A DNA stretch of 64,000 nucleotides from Gilvirhabdus luticola (lineage in GTDB: Bacteria; Bacteroidota; Bacteroidia; Flavobacteriales; Flavobacteriaceae). Positions 45,985 to 53,868 of this stretch are shown here, in pieces. Location of the stretch: NCBI RefSeq assembly GCF_032583975.1, contig NZ_JAWHTF010000001.1, one strand, 5' to 3'. Below the pieces are notes generated by a model, which worked only from the letters and a program-made list of their open reading frames with translations, did no database searches and had not been told where the DNA came from. Numbering within the stretch: the stretch's first letter is position 1; the number at the start of each line of letters is the position of its first letter. Made by a program: the position numbers and the translations under genes.

Positions 45985-46320
45985 TTATAGAGAAGTTTTT
46001 GTCAATTGGGTTTCTAAAAATATGTTACAGTTCTCATTAATTGTTACGAAGGTATTGATTAGTGATTTTCCATATGAGGTCAATTTTGCGCCTCCGCCAC
46101 CTTTGCCACCAACACTCATTATAATAACTGGTTTCTTTGCCCTTTCATTCATAGCTTGAGTTAGTGACCAAGCTTTTTTGTAAGACATGCCTAATTGCTT
46201 TGCTGCTTTAGACAAAGAACCTGTATTTTCAATAGCATTTAATAGGTTTACTCTTCCTTTACCAAGCAAAATGTCTCCTTCTGTTTCAATCCATATTTTA
46301 CTTTTAATTTTATAGTTCAT
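45985..46320 (-). CDS. ModE-type winged-helix regulator lacking a molybdate-binding domain
   Basis: This 111-residue protein matches the N-terminal DNA-binding domain of ModE: LGKGRVNLLNAIENTGSLSKAAKQLGMSYKKAWSLTQAMN, then a wing with GGKGGGGAKLTSYG. There is no TOBE (MopI) molybdate-binding domain, so it may respond to molybdenum indirectly or act as a dimer without ligand. ATG at 46320 is chosen; the frame can start at TTG 46326. Located right after moeA (seven bases), and a ModE-box-like palindrome lies before moeA. Confidence 0.88.
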   Translation of the reverse strand: MNYKIKSKIWIETEGDILLGKGRVNLLNAIENTGSLSKAAKQLGMSYKKAWSLTQAMNERAKKPVIIMSVGGKGGGGAKLTSYGKSLINTFVTINENCNIFLETQLTKTSL

Positions 46321-46326
46321 AATCAA

Positions 46327-47508
46327 TTAATTTAAAGGAAGAAGTATAGTTTCAACTTTATCTTTTATTTTAATTTCATTTTGATCTTCGGGTAAATAAA
46401 CTAAAGCATTTGATATTGCAAACGTATGCAGCATTGAAGAATTCTGACTTTCAAGAATTTCTACGATTCCGTTTTTATATATAGCTTTCAAAAATTGAGC
46501 TCTGTCACCTGTTTTTTTGAAGTTTGAAACTGAAAAGGCCTCGACTTTATTTAATGAAAATTCTAAATGACCAGACATGATTTGTAATGCTGTCAACACG
46601 TAAATATAGAAACAAGTTAAAGAAGCAGCTGGATTTCCAGGAAGAGCAAAAACAGTAGTTTTATCTTTTTTGCCAAAAAACAAGGGCTTTCCTGGTTTTT
46701 GATTTACCTTATAAAACAACTGCTCAACATCTAGTTTTTGTAATGCATCACCAACAAAATCATAATCTCCAACAGAAATACCACCAGAGACTAAAACCAT
46801 GTCATTCTTATTAATAACTTCATTTAGCTTGTTATAGGTAGTATTAAAATTGTCATCAACTTTATGAATAGTTATTTTGCTATAACCAAATTTTTCAAGA
46901 GCAGTTTTAAGCATGTTAGAATTACTTTCGTAAATTTTTCCATGCGTAAGTTGCTGCCCAGCATCAATTAATTCATTACCAGTTACAACAATTGCTATAT
47001 TAGGTTTACAGTATACTTTGACTTCCGTAATTCCTAAAGAAATTAAAAAGCCAACAGAAGCTGGTGAAAGTTTCGTTCCTTTTTTTAAAGCTATGTCTCC
47101 ATTTTTAACTTGTTCTCCAATGTTTCTAATGTTAGCACCTAAATCAATTACTTCCTCAATTTTTATAGTTTTATTGTTAACCATTACCTTTTCTTGAATA
47201 ACTATGGCATTGGCAGATTCAGGAACGGGAGATCCTGTAAAAATTCGAATAGCTTCTCCTTCCTTTAATTTTAATTGATGCTGATCTCCAGCTTTAACTT
47301 CACCTATGACATTGTAAACTTTACTTTCATGTAAGTTTATAGCATAGCCATCCATTGCAGATTGAGAGAAAGGGGGCATATTAATTGGAGAAAAAACATC
47401 TTCAGATAAAACATGTCCTAAAGAATGTACAAGTTGCTTACTTTCAATTGTGTTTAAGGAATCTATGTTATTATTCAAAAGACTTAAAGCTGTATTAACA
47501 GAAATCAT
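46327..47508 (-). CDS. moeA: Molybdopterin molybdenumtransferase MoeA
   Basis: A 393-residue protein with the MoeA/gephyrin-E layout: the N-terminal PPFSQSAMDGYA segment, the MoCF-binding domain (LVSGGISVGDYDFV and ALPGNPAASLTCFY), and a C-terminal beta-barrel domain. It inserts molybdate into adenylated molybdopterin. It is the first gene of the reverse-strand operon moeA to DUF4202, in which every junction is shorter than 20 bases. A ModE-box-like inverted repeat covers the region 7-32 bases before the start. Confidence 0.95.
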   Translation of the reverse strand: MISVNTALSLLNNNIDSLNTIESKQLVHSLGHVLSEDVFSPINMPPFSQSAMDGYAINLHESKVYNVIGEVKAGDQHQLKLKEGEAIRIFTGSPVPESANAIVIQEKVMVNNKTIKIEEVIDLGANIRNIGEQVKNGDIALKKGTKLSPASVGFLISLGITEVKVYCKPNIAIVVTGNELIDAGQQLTHGKIYESNSNMLKTALEKFGYSKITIHKVDDNFNTTYNKLNEVINKNDMVLVSGGISVGDYDFVGDALQKLDVEQLFYKVNQKPGKPLFFGKKDKTTVFALPGNPAASLTCFYIYVLTALQIMSGHLEFSLNKVEAFSVSNFKKTGDRAQFLKAIYKNGIVEILESQNSSMLHTFAISNALVYLPEDQNEIKIKDKVETILLPLN

Positions 47509-47514
47509 ACAAAA

Positions 47515-47540
47515 TCGTTATGTATCTATAAATATAACGA
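47515..47540 (-). promoter_or_regulatory. ModE-box-like inverted repeat before moeA
   Basis: The sequence TCGTTATGTATC-TATAAATATAACGA is an inverted repeat with seven outer pairs perfect (TCGTTAT/ATAACGA) and most of the inner pairs matching. The E. coli ModE site has CGTTAT...ATAACG arms with the same separation, as far as I recall it. It lies immediately before moeA, the operon that also encodes a ModE-type regulator. No second copy was seen elsewhere in the window. Confidence 0.7.
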
Positions 47541-47955
47541 GTTAGTGTTTATTATTTACTATTTTCATTAATATTTAAGAAAATTTAAATACTTTTAACA
47601 ATAGTATAAACTTAATACTTGATGTTGTTTATCGATTATATGCATTTCATCGATGAAAATTAACGTTTCATCGGATTTATTTTATCCTTGCTACCGTTTA
47701 ACATAATTTAGTCACACTTAATAGCGCCCAAATCATTTCCCTCTGCTTTTAAGAAAACATTAATCCATTTTTTAGACGTTTTTTGTCATTCCCTCAATTT
47801 GTATTACAAAATTGATCTGCCCATATTGGTATTTTAATTTTAAGATTAATTATCCATTTTATCCCTTAAAAAAAGAATTTGCATATGCAAGTTCATGATT
47901 TTGAAAATTAATATTGAAAAAAGATAAAGTGTTGTTTAACCTTAAAATTGAAATT
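47541..47955. other. 415-base intergenic region with palindromes
   Basis: Between the ModE-box-like site and the small lipoprotein gene no further gene of reasonable length is seen. It contains the perfect 14-bp palindrome TTTCATCGATGAAA (47645-47658), followed by another TTTCATCG (47666-47673), and the 12-bp palindrome TTGCATATGCAA (47879-47890) 66 bases before the lipoprotein start. A partial -7-like element TATCCTTG lies near 47684. These may be control sites for the lipoprotein and kinase genes. Confidence 0.45.
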
Positions 47956-48105
47956 ATGAAAGCCCTAAAGATTACATTGATGTTAGCCGTATTATTTATT
48001 GCATTAAGCTCTTGTACAAAACAAGATTTAAACGAAGATGATGCATTAATAAACCCAAATCTTGAGCAAGTAACATATGCTGATGGTGATTCAGTTCATA
48101 GATAA
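47956..48105 (+). CDS. Small lipoprotein (49 residues)
   Basis: A 49-residue lipoprotein precursor: ATG at 47956 is followed by a typical signal (residues 1-18, ALSSC at the end), giving a mature peptide of ~31 residues beginning CTKQDLNEDDA. The frame could start at 47914, but those 14 residues would precede the signal sequence. No named family is recognised. It is followed by an intrinsic terminator and then by a TPR sensor kinase. A secreted or surface peptide role is possible. Confidence 0.7.
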   Translation: MKALKITLMLAVLFIALSSCTKQDLNEDDALINPNLEQVTYADGDSVHR

Positions 48106-48135
48106 GATATAGATTTTTTAAATATAACAGTTTCT

Positions 48136-48157
48136 GCCCTTATTGAAAGATAAGGGC
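48136..48157 (+). terminator. Intrinsic terminator after the small lipoprotein
   Basis: GCCCTTAT pairs with ATAAGGGC around a six-base loop. It is followed by T-rich sequence and lies 31 bases after the stop codon. Confidence 0.8.
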
Positions 48158-48189
48158 TTTGTGTTTTTAGAAAATCAAAAAATTATAGA

Positions 48190-48197
48190 TACATTTG
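48190..48197 (+). promoter_or_regulatory. TAnnTTTG -7 element before the TPR sensor kinase
   Basis: TACATTTG matches the Bacteroidota -7 consensus TAnnTTTG and lies 23 bases before the TTG start codon at 48220. A -33 TTG (48159-48161) exists but the spacing is long, at 28 bases. Confidence 0.5.
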
Positions 48198-48219
48198 AGA
48201 TTATCTATAAATAATTAAA

Positions 48220-50232
48220 TTGAAACTGAAAACACTTCTTTTTTTAATCTTATTATCTTTCTTTTCTTATTCTCAAGAAAATGTAGCAGTTGTTGATAGT
48301 ATTGAATTTTATTTAAATGAATCAAATAAAAACACTGTAAACGATTTTGAAATAAAACTAAATTATATAACAAAGGCTAAAGAACTTGCTGAATTAAATA
48401 AAATTGATTCACTTTTAGTCAAAACATATATCATTTTATCAAACTTACATTTACAGAATAATAATGATACATTATTTCTAAAATATAATCATAAGGGATT
48501 AAAATTAGCTAAAATAAATAACGATTCTACTCATTTAGCCAGAATCAATAAAAATTTAGGGTATTATTATTTTGAAAAGTTAGTTGATAGTGCATATTAT
48601 TATGATAATCAGGCATTAAAACTATACTCAAATCGGCAGGATAAACTTAATACTGCTATAGTGCTTCTAGATATTGCCTTACTTCAAAAAAATAATAAGG
48701 ACTATACTGGAAGTGAGTTAATTTCTGTGAGAGCTTTGACTTTATTAGATCAATTAAGAGAAACGGATCAGGTTAAAAGGTATAAATCATACTTCTACAA
48801 TAACCTTGCAATTTTGTATAAAGAGCTTCAACAATTTGATGAATCTATAAAATATAACTTATTAGCATTAGATTTAAATAAACAATTAAAAGGAGATAAT
48901 AGTAGAATAATTGAAGGTCAAAAAAACAATTTGGCTAATGTATATAAGAATTCTGAACAATATGATTTAGCCATTGATTATTATCTACAAATAATGGCAA
49001 ATCAAAAATTAATTAATGAGCATCCAGATTTTTATGCATTAGTATTAGATAACTATGCACATACTTTGTACTTATCAAATGATTATAGTGAGCTTCCGAA
49101 CTTGTTCTTAAAAGCATTAAAAATTTGTGATAGTATAGGTGATAATTATAAATCTATTGTTATAAATCAACATTTAGCTGAATACTATAATGATGTAAAT
49201 AAAAAAGATTCTGCAAAATATTATGCATACAGAGCCAAAGAAATTTCTGAACCAAATTATACAGACGAACTATTAGAGTCTTTACTCTTACTTTCTAAAA
49301 TTGAAGACGACAGTATTGCTGTAAAATATTATGATGCTTATGTAGAATTGAATGACAGTTTGATAAAAAATGAACGCGCTATAAGAAATAAGTTTGCAAG
49401 AATTCAATATGAAACAGAAAAGATTGAGCAAGAAAACGCTCAAATTGCAAGAGAACGTATGTGGCTAATGATTCTTTCAGGAGGGCTTATAGTAACTTTA
49501 CTTTTATTGTACATTATTATTACTCAACGGGCTAAAAACAAAGAGTTGCGCCTTGTTCAACAACAGCAAGAGGCTAATGAAGAAATCTACAATTTGATGC
49601 TTTCTCAACAAGATAAGATTGAAGAAGCTAGAACTTTAGAAAAAAGTAGAATTTCTCAAGAATTACACGATGGTGTTTTGGGCAGATTATTTGGAACGCG
49701 ATTAAGTCTTGACAGCTTGAACATGAATACTAATCCAGAAGCTGTTAAAACAAGAGGACAATATATAGAAGAACTAAAAAATATTGAACAGGACATTAGA
49801 AAAGTATCACATGAATTAAGCACGGATTTTATAGGAGGTTCTGGGTTTATGGATATTGTTAAGACCCTTATAGATACACAAACCAAAGCATATAAATTAA
49901 AATATAAACTAGACTTTTCAGAAAATATTAACTGGGATAAAGTGCCTAATAAAACAAAAATCCACGTCTACAGAATTGTACAAGAATCTTTGCAAAATAT
50001 TTACAAACATGCCAATGCCAATACAGTTAAGGTTAGCTTTATTTTAAAAAATAATGTAATTTGCTTAAGTATTGCTGATGACGGTTCCGGGTTTGATGTT
50101 AAAAAAGCAAAAAAAGGAATTGGCATTAAGAACATTACTTCACGGGTTGATGAGATCCATGGCAAGTTGGCAATTAATTCTAAAAAAAATGTAGGGACAA
50201 AAATCGAAATTCAATTTCCTACAAAATTATAA
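48220..50232 (+). CDS. TPR-containing sensor histidine kinase (HisKA_3/NarX type)
   Basis: The 670-residue protein has a signal peptide (FFSYSQ), then TPR-like repeats (about 40-385, rich in Y-x-x-A-L and D-x-A-x-x-Y motifs) predicted to be periplasmic. One transmembrane segment (414-436), a coiled-coil linker, a HisKA_3 domain with H483 in SQELHDGVLGRLFG and an HATPase (DDGSGFDV, GIGIKNI) follow. The start is a TTG codon just in front of the signal peptide; no ATG fits. It is followed eight bases later by a LuxR-type response regulator. The periplasmic TPR region suggests recognition of a peptide or protein; the 49-residue lipoprotein upstream is a candidate. Confidence 0.9.
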   Translation: MKLKTLLFLILLSFFSYSQENVAVVDSIEFYLNESNKNTVNDFEIKLNYITKAKELAELNKIDSLLVKTYIILSNLHLQNNNDTLFLKYNHKGLKLAKINNDSTHLARINKNLGYYYFEKLVDSAYYYDNQALKLYSNRQDKLNTAIVLLDIALLQKNNKDYTGSELISVRALTLLDQLRETDQVKRYKSYFYNNLAILYKELQQFDESIKYNLLALDLNKQLKGDNSRIIEGQKNNLANVYKNSEQYDLAIDYYLQIMANQKLINEHPDFYALVLDNYAHTLYLSNDYSELPNLFLKALKICDSIGDNYKSIVINQHLAEYYNDVNKKDSAKYYAYRAKEISEPNYTDELLESLLLLSKIEDDSIAVKYYDAYVELNDSLIKNERAIRNKFARIQYETEKIEQENAQIARERMWLMILSGGLIVTLLLLYIIITQRAKNKELRLVQQQQEANEEIYNLMLSQQDKIEEARTLEKSRISQELHDGVLGRLFGTRLSLDSLNMNTNPEAVKTRGQYIEELKNIEQDIRKVSHELSTDFIGGSGFMDIVKTLIDTQTKAYKLKYKLDFSENINWDKVPNKTKIHVYRIVQESLQNIYKHANANTVKVSFILKNNVICLSIADDGSGFDVKKAKKGIGIKNITSRVDEIHGKLAINSKKNVGTKIEIQFPTKL

Positions 50233-50240
50233 ATTGAGGG

Positions 50241-50915
50241 ATGGAAGGTACTATTCGTATACTAATGATTGATGATCATCCAATGATTATTGAAGGATAT
50301 CAAAACACATTACTTTTTACTAAAAAAGATAATCAGCATCTAGAAATTGATATTGCCAATAATTGTGATGAAGCCATTTATTATATGGATAAATCTCTTA
50401 AAACGGCAAGACCTTATGATGTATTGTTTGTAGATATTAGCTTACCTCCATCGACAGACGGCACTATGAGTTCTGGTGAAGATTTGGCTGTTCATGCACG
50501 AACAATACTTCCGAAGGCTAAAATTGTTATTCTTACTATGTTTAATGAATCTTACAGAATTCATAATATCATACAAACTATAGATCCTGATGGGTTCTTA
50601 ATAAAAAGTGACTTAACTTCTAGTGAGTTGGCAAGTGCATTTCAAGCTGTACTTAATAATCCACCTTTTTATAGTGGAACTGTGAATAGTTATTTAAAGA
50701 AAACCATTACCAGTGATATTTATGTGGATGAAAAGAACCGAAAGATTTTGCATTTACTCTCTCAAGGTGTGAAGACTAAAAATTTAGCAGAGCATTTAGA
50801 TTTGTCTTTAAGTGCTGTTGAAAAAAGAAAAAAGCAACTCAAATCTCTTTTTGTAGTTGAAGATGGAGAAGATGAAACTTTGATAAATGAAGCTAGAAAA
50901 AAGGGTTTTATTTAA
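50241..50915 (+). CDS. NarL/LuxR-family response regulator
   Basis: This 224-residue regulator has an N-terminal receiver (MIDDHP at 9-14, phospho-acceptor D65 in VLFVDISLPP) and a C-terminal helix-turn-helix of LuxR type (KILHLLSQGVKTKNLAEHLDLSLSAVEKRKKQL). It is co-transcribed with the TPR kinase. Targets are unknown. Confidence 0.92.
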   Translation: MEGTIRILMIDDHPMIIEGYQNTLLFTKKDNQHLEIDIANNCDEAIYYMDKSLKTARPYDVLFVDISLPPSTDGTMSSGEDLAVHARTILPKAKIVILTMFNESYRIHNIIQTIDPDGFLIKSDLTSSELASAFQAVLNNPPFYSGTVNSYLKKTITSDIYVDEKNRKILHLLSQGVKTKNLAEHLDLSLSAVEKRKKQLKSLFVVEDGEDETLINEARKKGFI

Positions 50916-50985
50916 TATTAGAAATAACTTCTAAAAAATATTTTGATTTACGGTTTTTCCGTAACAAAAAGAAAAATCTATAACC

Positions 50986-50993
50986 TATATTTG
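50986..50993 (+). promoter_or_regulatory. TAnnTTTG -7 element after the response-regulator gene
   Basis: TATATTTG at 50986-50993 is an exact -7 consensus match located 71 bases after the response-regulator stop codon. It faces a ~100-base stretch that ends in the hairpin at 51057-51094. Confidence 0.5.
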
Positions 50994-50999
50994 AAAAGT

Positions 51000-51105
51000 A
51001 TCAACAGTACACATGATTAATCCCTCATTAAATTTGTTGATAATAGCAATTTACACTAACCTTGTGGCTTCTCAATCTTAAGAGAAGTCATGAGGTTTCT
51101 TTCTT
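51000..51105 (+). ncRNA. Candidate small RNA or mini-gene ending in a strong hairpin
   Basis: Between the -7 element (50986) and the T-rich end lies a short unit. It contains a 22-codon ORF (51013-51081, starting MINPSLNLLIIAIY) whose stop lies in the loop of the terminal hairpin. No Rfam-like family is recognised. It might be a small RNA, a leader-type small protein, or only the 3' end of the regulator transcript. Confidence 0.35.
51057..51094 (+). terminator. Long imperfect hairpin terminator
   Basis: AACCTTGTGGCTTCTC pairs with GAGAAGTCATGAGGTT (16 pairs, including three G-U), followed by TTCTTTCTTTT. It ends the forward transcripts from 50241 and any RNA from 50986. The DUF456 gene converges from the other side. 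Confidence 0.75.
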
Positions 51106-51615
51106 TTAGAAAGTAAATATAGCAGATTTGTAATTCCAAACTTCCATTATAAACAAGCCTAAATAAATTACAGACACAACAAATTTTAAAAAAGTTCCGG
51201 TTAAAAAACCAATAAGAGATCCAAAAGCGGCTTTCACTGCGGTATTAGAATCAGATTTGTTTATAAGTTCTCCAGCGAGCGCTCCTATAAATGGCCAAAT
51301 AATAATACCAAAGAAGCCTAATATAGGAAAGAAGATAGCAAACAAAAGGCCAACGATTGTGCCGAACATTCCAGCACGACTACCGCCAAATTTTTTGGTT
51401 CCAATTGCTGGAATGATATAGTCTATCAACCAAATTAAGATTGCAATAATTAAGGTAATTATTAAAAATGTCCAATTTTTTGGGACTGCATTTGTAAAAT
51501 GTAAAATAAGTAAACCAATCCAGCTTGTAAATGGACCAGGAAGCACTGGTAAAAAGCTACCTATAATGCCCAAAAGCATAAACAAAAAAGCAATAATTGT
51601 TAAGAAAATATCCAT
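51106..51615 (-). CDS. DUF456-family membrane protein
   Basis: A 169-residue protein with about four to five hydrophobic segments and the family's glycine-rich opening (LGIIGSFLPVLPGPFTSWIGLLILHF), then GSRAGMFGTIVGLLF and GALAGELI. Its function is unknown; glycine-zipper-like helices suggest an inner-membrane protein. It converges with the terminator at 51057. Confidence 0.82.
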   Translation of the reverse strand: MDIFLTIIAFLFMLLGIIGSFLPVLPGPFTSWIGLLILHFTNAVPKNWTFLIITLIIAILIWLIDYIIPAIGTKKFGGSRAGMFGTIVGLLFAIFFPILGFFGIIIWPFIGALAGELINKSDSNTAVKAAFGSLIGFLTGTFLKFVVSVIYLGLFIMEVWNYKSAIFTF

Positions 51616-51667
51616 TGATTTTTACTTTATCTGACGAAGATATATAAATAATGTTACATTTTTTGAT

Positions 51668-51727
51668 GACTTCAGCTTTTAGACTATTCAGATAAAAATT
51701 GTACTTTTCGACTTCAGTTTAGACTAT
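51668..51727 (+). repeat. ~42-base imperfect tandem duplication spanning the start of the TonB-C-like lipoprotein
   Basis: GACTTCAG-CTTTTAGACTAT (51668-51687) is repeated as GACTTCAG-TTTAGACTAT (51710-51727), 42 bases later, and similarity continues for ~25 bases beyond each copy. The second copy runs into the ATG at 51726. Only the second copy carries a start codon. Confidence 0.65.
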
Positions 51728-52202
51728 GCAAAGAATTATTGTTTTTCTAATGTTTATATTGCTCGTATCATGCGAGTATTTTAAAGTAAAGAAAACGTCT
51801 TCAGATTTTATTTTAGAGGAAGAATTGCAGTCTTTTAAATGGAATGAAGTTGACGAGTATCCAACCTTTTCCATCTGCGAGAATTCAAACTCCAAACTTG
51901 AAACAAAACAATGTTTTGAAAGTACAATAACAAAGGCAATAACTACACAATTAATGACAGAAAATATCATTGTTACACAAGATATTGAGGACACTATCTA
52001 CATTAAATTTCAAATATCTGAAAAAGGAGAACTTTCGGTTTTAAAAATTAAAACAGATTCTATAACATCTCAAGAAATACCAAACATTGAAGACATCTTA
52101 ATAAGTAGCCTGGATTCTTTGCCAGAAATTTTTCCAGCTATAAAACGAAGTCAAAAGGTGAAAACAGAGTTTATGTTACCAATAGTTATTAACGTAAATT
52201 AA
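51726..52202 (+). CDS. Small lipoprotein with a TonB C-terminal-like domain
   Basis: This 158-residue protein has a lipoprotein signal (LLVSC, Cys16). The mature part begins with VDEYPTFSICENSNSKLETKQCFESTI, which resembles the start of the C-terminal domain in flavobacterial TonB-type proteins (V-x-x-x-P-x-F-x-x-C). The rest (IEDTIYIKFQISEKGELSVLKIK, VKTEFMLPI) fits its beta-alpha-beta strands. It has no transmembrane or proline-rich spacer, so it is not a complete TonB. It overlaps the convergent Bax-inhibitor-like gene by four bases. Confidence 0.6.
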   Translation: MQRIIVFLMFILLVSCEYFKVKKTSSDFILEEELQSFKWNEVDEYPTFSICENSNSKLETKQCFESTITKAITTQLMTENIIVTQDIEDTIYIKFQISEKGELSVLKIKTDSITSQEIPNIEDILISSLDSLPEIFPAIKRSQKVKTEFMLPIVINVN

Positions 52203-52933
52203 AACCTGATTGCAAACTTTCGCATTAGTCTTAATATTTCAACATACAACCAGATTATTGTAACTAAAAGGCCCCAAGTTGCAATCCATTCTTTATATTT
52301 TGGAGATTTATTTTTATGGCGTTCGATAAAATCAAAATCAAGAAGTAAGGAAAGCGAAGCAAAAATAATGGCCACAATATTGAAGATTATGGCAAACCAA
52401 GATGTTCCCCATACAAAAGATTTAATTCCAAAAAAGCTTAAAATCCAAGAAACAATATATACCACAAAAATACTTGCTACAGCTGTAATAACTACGCTTT
52501 TAAATTTTTTGGTGACTACTATTATTCGAGTTTGATACAAAACTAACATCACAAAAAATGTAATTATGGTAACTCCAATAGCTTGATAAGGCAACTCTGG
52601 AAATTTAGCATGTGCATAAGCCGTAATACCACCTAGAAAGCATCCTTTTGCCAAAACATACATAGGTACAAGAATATGTGCCCAATGTTGCCTAACGGAA
52701 ATAACTATACTGATTATTATGGCAGAAATCATTCCACCCAAAGTAAACCATCTTACATTAATCCCATTTGAGTATAGTTTCCAAATACCAACAGTTATGG
52801 CCGCAACAACCATAATAGAAATTAAAGATTTCAACATAATACCTGAAACAGACATTTTTCTTGATGAGAAATTATCATTTTCAAAAAAGTAGTTAGTAAA
52901 AGCTGGATTAGAGGTTTTGTTCAATAATTTCAC
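52199..52933 (-). CDS. Bax inhibitor-1/YccA-family membrane protein
   Basis: The 244-residue protein has about seven transmembrane segments. It opens with an SNPAFTNYFF motif common in bacterial BI-1/YccA homologues and ends with KEWIATWGLLVTIIWLYVEILRLM. The family includes pH-sensitive calcium-leak channels, but a role here is not shown. GTG start at 52933 overlaps the previous stop codon (TAGTG), so it is coupled to the outer-membrane gene upstream. Confidence 0.85.
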   Translation of the reverse strand: MKLLNKTSNPAFTNYFFENDNFSSRKMSVSGIMLKSLISIMVVAAITVGIWKLYSNGINVRWFTLGGMISAIIISIVISVRQHWAHILVPMYVLAKGCFLGGITAYAHAKFPELPYQAIGVTIITFFVMLVLYQTRIIVVTKKFKSVVITAVASIFVVYIVSWILSFFGIKSFVWGTSWFAIIFNIVAIIFASLSLLLDFDFIERHKNKSPKYKEWIATWGLLVTIIWLYVEILRLMRKFAIRF

Positions 52934-53817
52934 TACAGATTAAATTTATATCCAATAGCAAAATCTATTGGGAAGTTTCCTTGGCTTTCAATAAATAAAG
53001 CAAAAATGTCTTGATAAGTAATCGTTAAAAAACTGTTCTGATTAATTTTAATATCAGCACCAAAACCAAAAATAAAAGGAGTGTCTATGTTTGATCCAGA
53101 ATTATCTTCAGTTAAAAAAGTTCCTGGATTGTCTTCATCTTCATAAACGATATTTGAGTCAAAGATTGTAAATGTTACCAGCTTTGCATTAGCATAAATA
53201 TTAAATTTTGGATTATTAATGAACCTAAATCTATAACCCAAAGCAAATTGTGTGGCAGTATATTTAAAATCATCACTTTCTAAAGAATGATCTAAACTCA
53301 AAAATCCAGTATGTCTGGGCATTGTACTTTCTTCAAAAAACTCTAATTCAGCACCAAAGTATGGCGCCGAAATGTTTTCAATATTTTCAATAAAAGGCTG
53401 ATTTGTTAAACCTGCAAAAAAACCTAAACGTGCAGCAATTTTAATTTTATCTGAAGAATAATTTATACTAGTTACAGCAGAATTATAATCTTTAAAGAAC
53501 TGTTTTAAACTTGTAAGCGTAAGATTTGTATCTTCAATAGAAACATTGGTGCCTTGGGTTAAGGATTGCAATGTAACTTTATATTCTTCTTTAAATTTGT
53601 TGTCTTCGCCTTTAGTATTGGTTAGCTCTTCAATTCTTCCATCTTCAGTCCTAACAAAATAGCGATATTTTTGGTCTATAATATTCCACAACAAATCTAT
53701 CTTACCTTCAACTTCAGTTTTTAAAACAAGGGTTTCATTATTAATAGTGTAGGTGTTTTGTGCTATAAGTGAAGAAAAGCACAAAAAAAGTAAAAATGTT
53801 AGGGCAAGTTTTTTCAT
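52933..53817 (-). CDS. Predicted outer-membrane beta-barrel protein
   Basis: The 294-residue exported protein (signal peptide ending SSLIAQ) has an N-terminal ~130-residue part with little similarity to known domains. A C-terminal series of amphipathic strands follows (FFAGLTNQPF, GFLSLDHSLESDDF, FALGYRFRF, FIFGFGADI), ending in IGYKFNL as a barrel would. No family name is recognised. It is co-transcribed with the Bax-inhibitor-like gene. Confidence 0.7.
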   Translation of the reverse strand: MKKLALTFLLFLCFSSLIAQNTYTINNETLVLKTEVEGKIDLLWNIIDQKYRYFVRTEDGRIEELTNTKGEDNKFKEEYKVTLQSLTQGTNVSIEDTNLTLTSLKQFFKDYNSAVTSINYSSDKIKIAARLGFFAGLTNQPFIENIENISAPYFGAELEFFEESTMPRHTGFLSLDHSLESDDFKYTATQFALGYRFRFINNPKFNIYANAKLVTFTIFDSNIVYEDEDNPGTFLTEDNSGSNIDTPFIFGFGADIKINQNSFLTITYQDIFALFIESQGNFPIDFAIGYKFNL

Positions 53818-53868
53818 TTTGATTTAGGCTTTGACTTATGTAAATCTAAAAAAAATAAATGAGATGAA

